The position numbers were made by a program, and so were the translations under genes. Below, piece after piece: positions 1 to 10,061 of a stretch of DNA of 64,000 nucleotides (position 1 is the first letter of the stretch; every line of letters begins with the position of its first letter). The DNA comes from Aliivibrio sp. S4MY1 (GTDB lineage Bacteria > Pseudomonadota > Gammaproteobacteria > Enterobacterales > Vibrionaceae), in assembly GCF_028765545.1 (NCBI RefSeq), contig NZ_JARACP010000003.1:236957-300956 (forward strand), read 5' to 3'. The notes beneath the pieces were generated by a model. The model worked only from the letters and a program-made list of their open reading frames with translations. It was not told the origin of the DNA and did no database searches.

Positions 1-715
1 TTTTGCTTTGTTGCCATCAATGGCAATGGCGGCAGGTGCAAAGGTTCCACTAGATAGTGCGAATAACGACATTCGTGATCAAGCATCGCTACAAAATGGT
101 GCGAAATTATTCATGAACTACTGTGCTGGTTGTCATTCAACTCAGTATCAACGTTATGGCCGTGTTGCTGAAGATCTAGGTATTCCGGTTGATCTTATGA
201 TGGATAATCTTGTTTTTGATCCAAACGCCAAAATTGGTGATTTGATGGAAAATGCGATTCCTGAAAAACAAGCAGCGAATTGGTTCGGTGCGCCGCCACC
301 AGACTTAACACTGGTTGCTCGTGTACGTGGTACTGATTGGTTATACACTTACTTACGTACATTCTATGCCGATCCAACGCGTCCATTTGGTGTGAACAAT
401 ATGGTATTCCCAAGTGTTGGTATGCCTCATGTATTACAGGAACTTCAAGGTGTTACAACTCCGATTTATGAGACAACCATGGTTGATGGTGTGGAGCATA
501 AAGTCGTTGTTGGTGTTGAATCTGATGGTACCGGCGAATTAAGTTCAGGTGAATATGATGCAGCCGTTCGTGATTTGGTTAACTTTTTAGAGTATTCAGG
601 TGACCCTGTTCAACTTGAGCGTCATCGCTTAGGTTGGTGGGTTATGGGCTTTTTAGTGATATTTGCTTTTGTTTCTTACTTGCTTAAGAAAGAATATTGG
701 CGCGATGTCCACTAA
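1..715 (+). CDS. petC: Cytochrome c1 of the bc1 complex (5' end outside the window)
   Basis: Cytochrome c1 carries electrons from the Rieske protein to cytochrome c in the ubiquinol-cytochrome c reductase of the inner membrane. The reading frame is open from base 2, so the true start and most of the signal peptide lie upstream; the visible N-terminus (LLPSMAMAAGA) is the end of a signal peptide with an AMA-A type cleavage site. The haem c motif CAGCH is encoded from base 122. A later GMPHVL stretch probably supplies the axial methionine. The protein ends in one membrane anchor (GWWVMGFLVIFAFVSYLL) followed by a basic tail, as in the family. petA and petB are expected just upstream. A strong terminator follows, so this is the last gene of the pet operon. 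Confidence 0.96.
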   Translation, partial: FALLPSMAMAAGAKVPLDSANNDIRDQASLQNGAKLFMNYCAGCHSTQYQRYGRVAEDLGIPVDLMMDNLVFDPNAKIGDLMENAIPEKQAANWFGAPPPDLTLVARVRGTDWLYTYLRTFYADPTRPFGVNNMVFPSVGMPHVLQELQGVTTPIYETTMVDGVEHKVVVGVESDGTGELSSGEYDAAVRDLVNFLEYSGDPVQLERHRLGWWVMGFLVIFAFVSYLLKKEYWRDVH

Positions 716-744
716 TCATGATATTCTAGATCGTTAATTGTACG

Positions 745-772
745 CAATGGAGGCTTAGCCTCCATTGTTTTT
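745..772 (+). terminator. Rho-independent terminator of the pet operon
   Basis: Perfect 10-bp stem CAATGGAGGC / GCCTCCATTG with a TTA loop, followed by a run of six T. It lies 30 bases after the petC stop codon. Confidence 0.93.
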
Positions 773-810
773 GTGTCACTACTATTTCATACTAAATAGA
801 TAGCTGACAG

Positions 811-832
811 GCACCTAAATTCGGTGCTTTTT
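811..832 (+). promoter_or_regulatory. Hairpin with T-run in the sspA upstream region
   Basis: GCACC and GGTGC form a 5-bp stem with a 7-base loop, followed by TTTTT, 28 bases before the sspA start. It is separate from the stronger petC terminator 40 bases upstream. It could be a second, weaker terminator of the pet operon or a leader attenuator of sspA. The -10 and -35 boxes of sspA were not clear to me. Confidence 0.45.
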
Positions 833-859
833 GCTCCTAGATAAATACCGGAGGGCTCA

Positions 860-1495
860 ATGGCTGTTGCTGCCAACAAACGCTCAGTAATGACGCTTTT
901 TTCAGACGCTTCTGACATGTACAGTCACCAAGTACGCATCGTACTGGCTGAGAAAGGAGTAAGTGTTGAAGTTGAATTGGTTGATCCATCCAACTTACCA
1001 GCAGAACTTGTAGAATTAAACCCTTACAAAACTGTACCAACACTTGTTGATCGTGAGCTTGCTTTATACAACTCTAATATCATCATGGAATATTTAGATG
1101 AGCGTTTCCCTCATCCGCCATTGATGCCTGTTTACCCTGTTGCTCGTGGTAACAGCCGTCTAATGATGCACCGTGTTGAAACTAACTGGTATTCATTAGC
1201 AGAGAAAGTTGCGAAAGGATCTTTTGAAGAATCTGAAGCAGCACGCGCAAAACTGCGTAATGACCTTCTAATGTTAGGTCCAATCTTCGCTGAATACACA
1301 TACTTCATGAGTGATGAGTTTAGCTTAGTAGATTGTTACTTAGCTCCGTTATTATGGCGTTTACCATCTATGGGTATTGAATTATCAGGCCCTGGTGCTA
1401 AAGAACTTAAGATCTACATGAACCGTGTATTTGAACGTGATTCATTCCTAGCTTCATTAACTGAAGCTGAGCGTGAACTGCGTCTAACGAACTAA
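860..1495 (+). CDS. sspA: Stringent starvation protein A
   Basis: SspA binds RNA polymerase and helps cells survive starvation and acid; it has a glutathione transferase fold without known transferase activity. The 211-residue product has the thioredoxin-like N-terminal half (TLFSDASDMYSHQVRIVLAE at about residues 12-31, with NPYKTVPTLVD containing the cis-proline) and an all-helical C-terminal half, the usual length for the family. The ATG at 860 follows a strong GGAGGG ribosome binding site. The stop codon overlaps the sspB start by one base (TAATG), so the two are translationally coupled. In E. coli the pair follows rpsI; here it follows petC. Confidence 0.97.
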   Translation: MAVAANKRSVMTLFSDASDMYSHQVRIVLAEKGVSVEVELVDPSNLPAELVELNPYKTVPTLVDRELALYNSNIIMEYLDERFPHPPLMPVYPVARGNSRLMMHRVETNWYSLAEKVAKGSFEESEAARAKLRNDLLMLGPIFAEYTYFMSDEFSLVDCYLAPLLWRLPSMGIELSGPGAKELKIYMNRVFERDSFLASLTEAERELRLTN

Positions 1496-1953
1496 TGGAT
1501 ATTAGCTCAATGATGCCCCGTCGCCCATACTTGTTACGTGCATTTTATGAATGGATTGTAGATAACGAGTTAACACCACATCTTGTTGTTGATGCAACAA
1601 TGAATGGTGTACGAGTTCCAGAAGAGTTTGTTCAAGATGGTCAGATCGTTTTAAACGTAGCACCACACTCTGTTGGTAACTTAGAAATGGGTAATGAAGC
1701 GGTGACATTTAATGCTCGCTTTGGTGGTCGTCCTCACTCGCTAATTTTACCTCTCTATGCGATTCAAGCTATTTACGCTCGTGAAAACGGCGCAGGAACT
1801 ATGTTTGAACCAGAAGAAGCGTACGAATTAAGCTCAGAAGAGGGTATCTTTGAAGAAGATCTAGTATCTACTTCAGAAGAAGATTCATCGTCTGATGATA
1901 AGCCTGAGCCACCACGTCCAACGGGTCGTCCAAGCTTACGAGTGGTTAAATAA
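1495..1953 (+). CDS. sspB: ClpXP adaptor for ssrA-tagged proteins
   Basis: SspB delivers ssrA-tagged, ribosome-rescued polypeptides to the ClpXP protease. The product has 152 residues: a substrate-binding domain starting with RRPYLLRAFYEWIVDN, then an acidic flexible linker (about residues 110-140, rich in E, D and S), and a C-terminal RPSLRVVK that matches the known ClpX-binding tail. The ATG overlaps the sspA stop codon. A terminator follows directly. Confidence 0.97.
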   Translation: MDISSMMPRRPYLLRAFYEWIVDNELTPHLVVDATMNGVRVPEEFVQDGQIVLNVAPHSVGNLEMGNEAVTFNARFGGRPHSLILPLYAIQAIYARENGAGTMFEPEEAYELSSEEGIFEEDLVSTSEEDSSSDDKPEPPRPTGRPSLRVVK

Positions 1954-1980
1954 TTTCCACTACAGCTTCAAATAAAAAAA

Positions 1981-2006
1981 AGCCTGCATAGATTGCAGGC
2001 TTTTTT
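1981..2006 (+). terminator. Terminator of sspAB, probably bidirectional
   Basis: AGCCTGCA / TGCAGGCT stem with a TAGAT loop, preceded by seven A and followed by six T, so it can also stop transcription arriving from dolP on the other strand. Confidence 0.92.
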
Positions 2007-2025
2007 GTGAATTGATATAAGAGTT

Positions 2026-2066
2026 ATACCAATTCAATTAACTATCTAACTTAGTTACATTGGTAT
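2026..2066. repeat. Short palindromic ATACCAAT...ATTGGTAT repeat
   Basis: ATACCAAT (2026-2033) and ATTGGTAT (2059-2066) are an exact inverted repeat. The arms extend imperfectly inward (AATTAACTA against TTAGTTA), giving a 41-bp mini-palindrome between the convergent genes sspB and dolP. Its right edge touches the last base of the dolP stop codon. The same terminal octamer recurs elsewhere in the window. Confidence 0.6.
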
Positions 2067-2656
2067 CATTCTTTTTCTACACTGCCACCTTGGCCGTATT
2101 CAAAGGCTTTAATTACCTCTTTAACCCCTTTGATATTACGAGCGACTTCAGCTGCAATATTTCCCTGTTCTTCAGTCACAAATCCAACAAGAAAGACTTC
2201 TTGAGCTTCAGTGAAAACACTGATCTTTACTCCATTTAACTCTGATTTTGCGAGAAGCGAAGATTTCACTTTTGTGGTTATCCAGCTATCATTATTTATT
2301 TGAGTAAACGTTAATAAAGGACGAACACGGATTTGATTATAAACGGTATTAACACCATTTAAGCTTTTAATTTGTTTTTCAAACCCTTGATTAAGTTGGT
2401 TATTTTTTGCTTGCCCCATTAAAAGGATTTTTCCGTTATAGGTTACCGCACTGACTCGCATATTATATTGATAAGGAGCTTTGTTGGCTAAGCCTGTGGC
2501 TTCTAACGAAATATTCTTATCCGTTAATTGTTCTTTCATTGTTCTATTATCTGTCACGACTGAAGCTGTGGTTGCCGCTCCTGCAATGAATAAACCTGCG
2601 CAACCTTGAAGTAAGACAGCAGAAAGGATCAATGCGCTTAATTTAATTAACTTCAT
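2066..2656 (-). CDS. dolP: Dual BON-domain outer-membrane lipoprotein
   Basis: DolP (formerly YraP) is an outer-membrane lipoprotein that supports envelope integrity and, in E. coli, goes to the division site by binding anionic phospholipid. I place the start at 2656, giving 196 residues that begin with a type II signal peptide (MKLIKLSALILSAVLLQGC) with the lipidated cysteine at residue 19. A longer frame to 2704 would overlap diaA and spoil the signal peptide. Two BON domains follow, at about residues 46-115 and 125-190. The start is 4 bases after the diaA stop, so it belongs to the lpoA-yraN-diaA-dolP operon. Confidence 0.93.
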   Translation of the reverse strand: MKLIKLSALILSAVLLQGCAGLFIAGAATTASVVTDNRTMKEQLTDKNISLEATGLANKAPYQYNMRVSAVTYNGKILLMGQAKNNQLNQGFEKQIKSLNGVNTVYNQIRVRPLLTFTQINNDSWITTKVKSSLLAKSELNGVKISVFTEAQEVFLVGFVTEEQGNIAAEVARNIKGVKEVIKAFEYGQGGSVEKE

Positions 2657-2660
2657 ATTT

Positions 2661-3254
<594 letters not shown>

Positions 3255-3626
3255 TTACCCTTCAACAATTGCATTTTTGATCCAGTTGATTTCCTGACCT
3301 TGTGAGTGGATAGCAACTACATCAAATCTAAAAGATGTATGTTCAACAGAGAGCCCATTTTTCATGAGCCAAAAGAGAGCGGTTCGTTGTAATTTGCGCT
3401 GTTTCTGCCATGTTACCATTTCTTGCGCAGAACCGTAATTTGAAGTGGTGCGATATTTTACTTCTACAAATACGAAAGTGTCTCGATCTCGCATGATGAG
3501 ATCGAGCTCTCCAGTTTTAGAGTGGAAATTGCGTTGAATGAAGATGAGTTGATGTTGTTCTAAATAACGTTTAGCCATCAACTCATAATATTCACCCTTA
3601 GCGCGCTTATTCTGTTTCTTCTCCAT
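3255..3626 (-). CDS. yraN: YraN family (UPF0102) predicted nuclease-fold protein
   Basis: The 123-residue protein belongs to the UPF0102/YraN family, which has a Holliday-junction-resolvase-like restriction endonuclease fold; its cellular role is not established. The fold signature GELDLIMRD...FVFVEVKYR (about residues 38-59) contains the D...E-x-K residues typical of PD-(D/E)xK enzymes. Its start lies 20 bases inside the end of lpoA, so it is probably translated by coupling. Confidence 0.92.
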   Translation of the reverse strand: MEKKQNKRAKGEYYELMAKRYLEQHQLIFIQRNFHSKTGELDLIMRDRDTFVFVEVKYRTTSNYGSAQEMVTWQKQRKLQRTALFWLMKNGLSVEHTSFRFDVVAIHSQGQEINWIKNAIVEG

Positions 3627-5418
3627 GAATAGCCCAGCTCATTTCTCGTTGAATAACACACTGTTGGTTAATACTGAGTTCACCCGTTTTGCCTTGCATA
3701 TGGTAGTTATCGACCGCTTTCATTTGTGGTAGCTCAGCGATTAATTGATAAGCATCCATACCTAAAGCATGAAGACGTGTTTCACCATTACTGCTTTTTG
3801 GCCATAGTTCATCGTATTGTGCTTTGAATTTATGGTCTTCTTTTATCAGTAATGGAATATCACTAAATTCAATGCCTTTGATTTCGACAAGCTTAGTTTG
3901 ACGGCCGCTGTTACTGCGTGAGCTTGCATATAGTTTAGGTGGTGTAATCCCCGGGTTAATCGCAACATCGATGAAAGGCTTTAGAAGCACTAACTCACTG
4001 CTTTTTGCGACCATGTAAACCGCATCAATATCACGACGGCTACGAGGTTGTGATTCCAACTCCATCTTAGCCAGTGCGTTCATTTGATAGATACGAGCTT
4101 GGCTGCTTTCAATACCAAACACACTGTTTACTTTTTGTTGTAATTGCGACTTTTTACCAAAATAGCTAATTGATGGTTTCTTAGCCGTTAATTGATACCA
4201 TTTATCACTGAAGGCTTGGCTTAAACGCTCACCCATTGTGCCTTGTGGGGCAAGAAATAAGGGGTGTTTATGTCCTTGTTCAAATAAGTGGATAGCAGCT
4301 TGTTCTGCTTCTTGTTCTGGAGAAAGCGTAAAGTAACAGCTGTTTTCCTCAGGATTTACTTCTGTTGGAATGTTTAGCGCTAATTGAGCGATATTTGTTT
4401 CATTTAATGATTGGAATTCTTCAATTTTACTACGAAGAAGAGGGCCAACCACAAATTGGATATCTTCTTGAGTTAACGTCGCCATGATCTCTTCCATAGA
4501 AGTCGATCCTGTATCAATTACTTTAAATTTAGTAAATTCACCACGTTCTTTATCTTCCATCATGCCATTTATAAAGCCATCACGAACGCGTATTGCTTGT
4601 GGTCCAAAGCGGCCACTTAGAGGTAATAGTAAAGCAACGTTATCAGGACGAATAATTTCAAGGGCTAGAATATCAAGCACTTCTTGTGGGGTGTAAGTTG
4701 CTGCTGGGTGAGTCGGATTTGCTTGAAGCCATTCATTCAAGGCTTCTTGAAGGCGTGCTGGCGAGTGCTTTAGTGTATCTAAGTAGGTCACTAATTGTAC
4801 CCAACCGTGCAAGTTGGTTTCACTTTCATCCAATTGAATGCTTTGAAGATTCGCACTGTTTAGTGAAGAAATACTTGTCCATACTTGAGACCAAAGTTGT
4901 TGTTTTTGGTCTTCAGGTGTATAGGCATTAAGGGAAATTAATTCTCTTGCTGCATTGAGGTTGTCACCATTAAATAGGTGAAGCTCATAACGTAATTGGT
5001 AGTATTCAACCCATTGGCTGTCTTCAATTTGCCACCAAGCTTCGAAATTAAGAACTTGCAGAGCCTCATCAAATTTATTTTGTGATTTTAGCATTTTTGC
5101 ATGGTTAAGCTGCATTTCGGCCGTTTGAGTTGGTGATAATTGCAAACCTTTAAGTCGTGTTAATAGGTTAGTTGCAAGTGCAAAATTTTGTTCTTGTACA
5201 GATGCTTTTAAAGCCATGATTAAAAAATCGGCCTGAAGAGTGCCTTGTTGTTGATCGGCTTTTAAAATATAAGCAGAGCTGGTTTCCACTGGCGCTTGAG
5301 TAATATCAAGACGCTCAGGTGCTTTTGGTGAACTCGAACAAGCTGCTAATGTTAGAGCAAGGGCTACAGGAGCAATCAGGCGTGTTACACTGTTCTTTCT
5401 AAGGGTCATATTTGCCAT
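3607..5418 (-). CDS. lpoA: Outer-membrane lipoprotein activator of PBP1A
   Basis: LpoA spans the periplasm from the outer membrane and activates the peptidoglycan synthase PBP1A. The product has 603 residues, with a lipoprotein signal peptide (lipobox LAAC, cysteine 27), an alpha-helical TPR-like N-terminal domain to about residue 250, and a periplasmic-binding-protein-like C-terminal domain starting near NVALLLPLSGRFGPQA. An internal ATG at 5409 is possible and would leave a signal peptide of normal length. It is first in the minus-strand operon and divergent from rsmI. The separate synthase PBP1B is at 58,607. Confidence 0.95.
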   Translation of the reverse strand: MANMTLRKNSVTRLIAPVALALTLAACSSSPKAPERLDITQAPVETSSAYILKADQQQGTLQADFLIMALKASVQEQNFALATNLLTRLKGLQLSPTQTAEMQLNHAKMLKSQNKFDEALQVLNFEAWWQIEDSQWVEYYQLRYELHLFNGDNLNAARELISLNAYTPEDQKQQLWSQVWTSISSLNSANLQSIQLDESETNLHGWVQLVTYLDTLKHSPARLQEALNEWLQANPTHPAATYTPQEVLDILALEIIRPDNVALLLPLSGRFGPQAIRVRDGFINGMMEDKERGEFTKFKVIDTGSTSMEEIMATLTQEDIQFVVGPLLRSKIEEFQSLNETNIAQLALNIPTEVNPEENSCYFTLSPEQEAEQAAIHLFEQGHKHPLFLAPQGTMGERLSQAFSDKWYQLTAKKPSISYFGKKSQLQQKVNSVFGIESSQARIYQMNALAKMELESQPRSRRDIDAVYMVAKSSELVLLKPFIDVAINPGITPPKLYASSRSNSGRQTKLVEIKGIEFSDIPLLIKEDHKFKAQYDELWPKSSNGETRLHALGMDAYQLIAELPQMKAVDNYHMQGKTGELSINQQCVIQREMSWAIHGEETE

Positions 5419-5554
5419 GGGTAATATACTGGTCCTACTTAAAAGGGCTGTTTTTACTATGGATGCGAATCACCCGAACAGCTAAAATATTATTTTGATT
5501 ATAGTGGTGTCTATCTATATTCCCTATATTAATCGCAGAAGAGATAGTAAACAA

Positions 5555-6418
5555 ATGACAGAACACAATTTATCTGTGGTAGAGACTGCAACTTTGTACA
5601 TTGTTCCTACCCCAATCGGTAATTTAGGCGACATAACGCAACGTGCTTTAGAAGTGTTAAAATCCGTTGACTTAATTGCCGCTGAAGATACTCGCCATAC
5701 AGGCAAGTTATTGTCTCACTTTGGTATTTCTAGTCAAACATTTGCGCTACATGATCATAACGAACAGCATAAAGCAGACTTGTTGATCAGTAAATTACAA
5801 CAAGGTCAATCTATTGCACTTGTCTCAGATGCGGGAACGCCGTTAATTAGTGATCCAGGATACCATTTAGTGAACCGTTGTCGTCAAGCGAACGTCAATG
5901 TTGTGCCGTTACCTGGTGCATGTGCGGTGATTACGGCACTGTCAGCGGCAGGTTTACCTTCTGACCGTTTCAGTTTTGAAGGCTTTTTGCCTCCCAAAAG
6001 TAAAGGCCGCCGCGATAAGTTTGAAGAAATAGCACAAGCAGAACGTACGTGTATTTTTTATGAATCTCCTCATCGTATCATGGATTCTTTAGAAGATATG
6101 CTGACGGTTCTTGGGCCAGAAAGACAAGTAGTTTTAGCTCGTGAGCTAACTAAAACCTATGAAACCATTTATGGCGCGCCATTAGGTGAGCTAATTGAAT
6201 GGATAAAAGAAGACGATAACCGTAAGCGTGGAGAGATGGTTTTATTGATCCATGGCTTCAGAAGTGAAGTTAAAGATGAATTGCCATTTGAGGCAACACG
6301 CTCAGTGTCTATTCTTGTAAAAGAACTTCCGCTTAAAAAAGCAGCAGCAATGGCCGCTGAAATTCACGGTGTGAAGAAAAATGCACTGTATAAATGGGGT
6401 TTAGAGCATTTAGATTAA
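5555..6418 (+). CDS. rsmI: 16S rRNA C1402 ribose 2'-O-methyltransferase
   Basis: RsmI uses S-adenosylmethionine to methylate the ribose of C1402 in the decoding centre of 16S rRNA. The product (287 residues from the ATG at 5555) has the tetrapyrrole-methylase fold: [20 protein letters not shown] near the N-terminus, [15 protein letters not shown], and [13 protein letters not shown] for cofactor binding. An in-frame start at 5495 would add residues not found in the family, so I prefer 5555. It is divergent from lpoA, as in many gammaproteobacteria. Confidence 0.96.
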   Translation: MTEHNLSVVETATLYIVPTPIGNLGDITQRALEVLKSVDLIAAEDTRHTGKLLSHFGISSQTFALHDHNEQHKADLLISKLQQGQSIALVSDAGTPLISDPGYHLVNRCRQANVNVVPLPGACAVITALSAAGLPSDRFSFEGFLPPKSKGRRDKFEEIAQAERTCIFYESPHRIMDSLEDMLTVLGPERQVVLARELTKTYETIYGAPLGELIEWIKEDDNRKRGEMVLLIHGFRSEVKDELPFEATRSVSILVKELPLKKAAAMAAEIHGVKKNALYKWGLEHLD

Positions 6419-6474
6419 GAGAATTGTGAAAAAGGGGTGGTAAGTTATTACTGACTCTTATATCATTCGCCTCA

Positions 6475-6877
<403 letters not shown>

Positions 6878-6883
6878 TAACTT

Positions 6884-6926
6884 AGCCCACCATAGTACTA
6901 TTTCGGTAGTGTTATGGTGGGCTTTG
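6884..6926 (+). terminator. rnpB terminator
   Basis: AGCCCACCATA...TATGGTGGGCT is a long near-perfect stem (the arms continue imperfectly toward the loop) followed by a short TTTG run, 7 bases after the mature rnpB end. Confidence 0.85.
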
Positions 6927-6962
6927 TGCTTTCTGCAACATTGGTTTAGAATTATCACTAAT

Positions 6963-6991
6963 TTGACACACATCTCTGTATTTTTAGTTTA
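6963..6991 (+). promoter_or_regulatory. Candidate promoter upstream of the dcw cluster
   Basis: A consensus -35 TTGACA (6963-6968) lies in the 121-bp gap between the rnpB terminator and rsmH. The -10 is poorly defined (TAGTTT at 6985 is the nearest at 16 bp spacing). No MraZ-binding TGGGN repeats and no mraZ gene are visible here. Confidence 0.3.
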
Positions 6992-7047
6992 CACTTCTAA
7001 CTAAAATTCAGTCGCTTATTTCATAATCACGGTAGTAAATACTCACT

Positions 7048-7998
7048 ATGTCTGAACAATTCCAACACGTATCCGTTCTTCTTCATGAATCAATTGATGG
7101 CTTAGCTATCAAGCCTGATGGTATCTATATCGATGGTACGTTTGGTCGTGGAGGCCATAGCCGTCAAATCTTATCAAAACTGGGTGAGAATGGCCGTTTG
7201 TACAGTATTGACCGTGATCCTCAAGCAATCGCAGAAGCAAAAACCATTACGGATCCAAAGTTTACTATTATTCATGGACCTTTCTCTGGCCTGAAACAGT
7301 ATGTTGAAGAGCTTGATCTTGTTGGAAAAATTGATGGTGTATTGTTGGATTTAGGGGTGTCATCACCACAATTAGATGATGCCGATCGTGGCTTCAGTTT
7401 TATGAAAGATGGCCCTTTAGATATGCGAATGGACCCGACTTCAGGTATGCCAGTATCTGAATGGTTATTGGATGCAGATGTTGAAGATATTACATGGGTT
7501 ATTCGTGAGTTTGGCGAAGACAAGCATGCATGGCGCATTGCTAAAGGCATCGTTGCTTATCGTGAAAACGAAGAAAATGAACCATTAACACGTACGAGTC
7601 AATTAGCTAAATTGATCTCAGAGGTTGCGCCTAAGAGTTTCAAAGAGAAAAAACACCCTGCAACACGTACATTCCAAGCGTTCCGAATTTACATCAATAG
7701 TGAATTAGATGAGATTGATACTGCGTTAAAAGGGGCATTAGACGTACTCGCTCCAGAAGGACGCTTATCAGTGATCAGTTTCCACTCTCTTGAAGATCGT
7801 ATGGTGAAGCATTTTATTCGTAAAGAGAGTAAAGGCCCTCAAGTACCTCATGGTTTACCATTAACCGAAGATCAAATTAAAGAATTAGGTAGTGCGAAAA
7901 TGAAGGCTGTTGGTAAAGCGATTAAACCAACGAAAAGCGAAGTGGATGTAAATGTTCGTTCTCGCAGCTCTGTATTACGTATTGCTGAGCGTTTATGA
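7048..7998 (+). CDS. rsmH: 16S rRNA C1402 N4-methyltransferase
   Basis: RsmH (MraW) adds the N4-methyl group to C1402 of 16S rRNA, the same nucleotide that RsmI methylates on the ribose. The 316-residue protein starts [13 protein letters not shown] and has the SAM-binding GTFGRGGHS loop (about residues 31-39) and the acidic [18 protein letters not shown] segment that marks the family. It opens the dcw cluster and overlaps ftsL by 4 bases. The usual upstream gene mraZ is absent. Confidence 0.97.
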   Translation: MSEQFQHVSVLLHESIDGLAIKPDGIYIDGTFGRGGHSRQILSKLGENGRLYSIDRDPQAIAEAKTITDPKFTIIHGPFSGLKQYVEELDLVGKIDGVLLDLGVSSPQLDDADRGFSFMKDGPLDMRMDPTSGMPVSEWLLDADVEDITWVIREFGEDKHAWRIAKGIVAYRENEENEPLTRTSQLAKLISEVAPKSFKEKKHPATRTFQAFRIYINSELDEIDTALKGALDVLAPEGRLSVISFHSLEDRMVKHFIRKESKGPQVPHGLPLTEDQIKELGSAKMKAVGKAIKPTKSEVDVNVRSRSSVLRIAERL

Positions 7999-8321
7999 GT
8001 CAATCAACTCCTCCACAATCTAGCTTAACAAAGATGATTGGCCTAGACCTTTTAGGTGTAGGTCGTCTTCATGCAATTCTATTAATCTTTATATTTATTA
8101 GTGCTATAGGCGTAGTATTAGCAACACATAATACTCGTCAAATGGCAGTGCAAAGAGAGAATTTGCTGCTTGAAAAAGATATTTTAGATGGTGAATGGCG
8201 TAATTTGATTTTAGAAGAAAGTGCACTTGCAGAGCACAGTCGAGTTCAGTCTCGCTCTGTAGAGGAGCTGAATATGGAACGCCCTGCGCCAGATAAAGAA
8301 GTCATAATAAAACTACGATGA
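7995..8321 (+). CDS. ftsL: Cell division protein FtsL
   Basis: FtsL is a bitopic inner-membrane protein that forms the FtsQLB complex and relays activation to FtsW-FtsI. The 108-residue product has a short cytoplasmic N-terminus, one membrane helix (about residues 27-43, [19 protein letters not shown]) and a periplasmic heptad-rich coiled coil. Position between rsmH and ftsI, with 4-base ATGA overlaps at both ends, makes the assignment firm although the sequence itself is poorly conserved. Confidence 0.95.
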   Translation: MSQSTPPQSSLTKMIGLDLLGVGRLHAILLIFIFISAIGVVLATHNTRQMAVQRENLLLEKDILDGEWRNLILEESALAEHSRVQSRSVEELNMERPAPDKEVIIKLR

Positions 8322-10057
8322 AATTACCAAATAGAAAAAAAAATAATAAACGCATAACCAAAGCGCCGCCGACTCTCATTCAGTGGCGCTTTGGCGTTAT
8401 TGTTTTCTTTGTTTTTCTTGCTTTAGCAATCTTAATTGCCCGCGCAGCTTATATTCAAGTGATTGAGCCTGATAACCTTATTAAGCAAGGGGATATGCGT
8501 TCTATTCGTGTTAAAGCCCTTCCTTCTGCTCGTGGCATCATTTCAGATCGTAATGATGAACAGCTTGCTGTAAGTGTTCCAGTTGATGCGGTTTGGGCTG
8601 ATCCTGTCGCAATTTATAAGGCAGGTGGTTTAGTTGAAGTTGAGCGTTGGTATGCGCTTGCTGATGTCTTAGGACTAAAACGAAAAGAATTATTATCCAA
8701 GATTGAGAACAACAAAAAACGTCGTTTTATTTACCTTCAACGTCAAATATCTCCTGCTGTTGCTGCTTATATTCGTAAATTAAAATTAGCGGGTATTGGC
8801 TTAAAAGCAGAATCACGTCGTTATTACCCAAGTGGTGAGATCAGTGCGCATGTTATTGGTGTAACAGGTATTGATAGCCATGGTTTGGAAGGGGTTGAGC
8901 GCAGTTACGATGGGTGGTTAACAGGTGAACCGGGTCGTAGAACCGTACGTAAAGATCGCTATGGTCGCGTGGTTGAAAATATTTCTCTAAAAGAGAAGCA
9001 AGAAGGTAAGCCATTAACCTTAAGTATTGATCAGCGTTTACAAGCGATAGCTTATCGTGCAATTAAACAAGCGGTATCTGACTTTAGAGCAATGTCTGGC
9101 TCAGTTGTTATGATCGATATTAAGACGGGTGAAGTACTTGCAATGGTAAATGCACCATCTTACAACCCGAATAATCGTGAACAGTTACAAAGCTTTAGAA
9201 TGCGTAACCGTGTTATTACCGATACGTTAGAACCGGGCTCTACGGTAAAACCTTTTGTAGTATTAGCCGCTTTAGATGGCGGAACAGCGAACTTAGATAC
9301 GGTCATTGATACCGGCAATGGCATCATGCGTATTGGCGGCAGCCGTGTTCGTGATAGCTCGAAAGTTGGTAAAGCCGATCTCACTACTATCTTGAAGAAA
9401 TCAAGTAACATCGGTGTTGCGCACTTAGCGTTGGGAATGCCTTTGCAAGAGTTGCTAGCCGAGTACGCTGCCGTTGGCCTTGCAGATCCATCAGGTTTAA
9501 ACCTAATTGGAGAGGCAACGGGTATTTTCCCTGATCGCCGTCGTTGGTCTGATTTTGAAATTGCGACGTTAGCGTTTGGCTATGGTCTTTCTGTTACGCC
9601 AATTCAGTTAGCACACGCTTATGCAACGTTAGGGGCTTATGGCGAATATAGACCGCTTTCAATTTTGAAAACAACCGGTCCAACTCCGGGTAAACAAGTC
9701 GTTAACCGTCAACATGCGAAAGCCGTATTAGAGATGATGGAAACCGTAACTCAACCAGGTGGTACAGCAACAAGAGCTGCCGTTCCTGGGTATCGAGTTG
9801 CAGCAAAAACAGGTACTTCGCGAAAAGCGGTTCGTGGTGGTTACAGTGATGAATACATGACGGTGACTGCGGGGGTAGCACCAGTAAGCAACCCTCGAAT
9901 CGCACTTGTTACTATCGTAAACCAACCGCAAGGTGATGAGTATTATGCTGGTCAAGTTGCGGCACCGATCTTTGGTCAAGTAATGAAAGATGCGCTACAA
10001 ATTTTGAATGTGGCGCCAGATGAAAGTACCGTAAAACATATCGATGTATTGAATTAG
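8318..10057 (+). CDS. ftsI: Septal peptidoglycan transpeptidase PBP3
   Basis: FtsI cross-links septal peptidoglycan as the partner of FtsW. The 579-residue protein has a basic cytoplasmic tail, one membrane helix (about residues 26-46), the non-catalytic N-terminal module ([16 protein letters not shown]) and the class B transpeptidase domain with all three active-site motifs: SxxK at S308-K311 (GSTVKPF), SxN at S362-N364 and KTGT at 497-500. The start overlaps ftsL. No truncation is seen. Confidence 0.97.
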   Translation: MKLPNRKKNNKRITKAPPTLIQWRFGVIVFFVFLALAILIARAAYIQVIEPDNLIKQGDMRSIRVKALPSARGIISDRNDEQLAVSVPVDAVWADPVAIYKAGGLVEVERWYALADVLGLKRKELLSKIENNKKRRFIYLQRQISPAVAAYIRKLKLAGIGLKAESRRYYPSGEISAHVIGVTGIDSHGLEGVERSYDGWLTGEPGRRTVRKDRYGRVVENISLKEKQEGKPLTLSIDQRLQAIAYRAIKQAVSDFRAMSGSVVMIDIKTGEVLAMVNAPSYNPNNREQLQSFRMRNRVITDTLEPGSTVKPFVVLAALDGGTANLDTVIDTGNGIMRIGGSRVRDSSKVGKADLTTILKKSSNIGVAHLALGMPLQELLAEYAAVGLADPSGLNLIGEATGIFPDRRRWSDFEIATLAFGYGLSVTPIQLAHAYATLGAYGEYRPLSILKTTGPTPGKQVVNRQHAKAVLEMMETVTQPGGTATRAAVPGYRVAAKTGTSRKAVRGGYSDEYMTVTAGVAPVSNPRIALVTIVNQPQGDEYYAGQVAAPIFGQVMKDALQILNVAPDESTVKHIDVLN

Positions 10058-10061
10058 GAAA

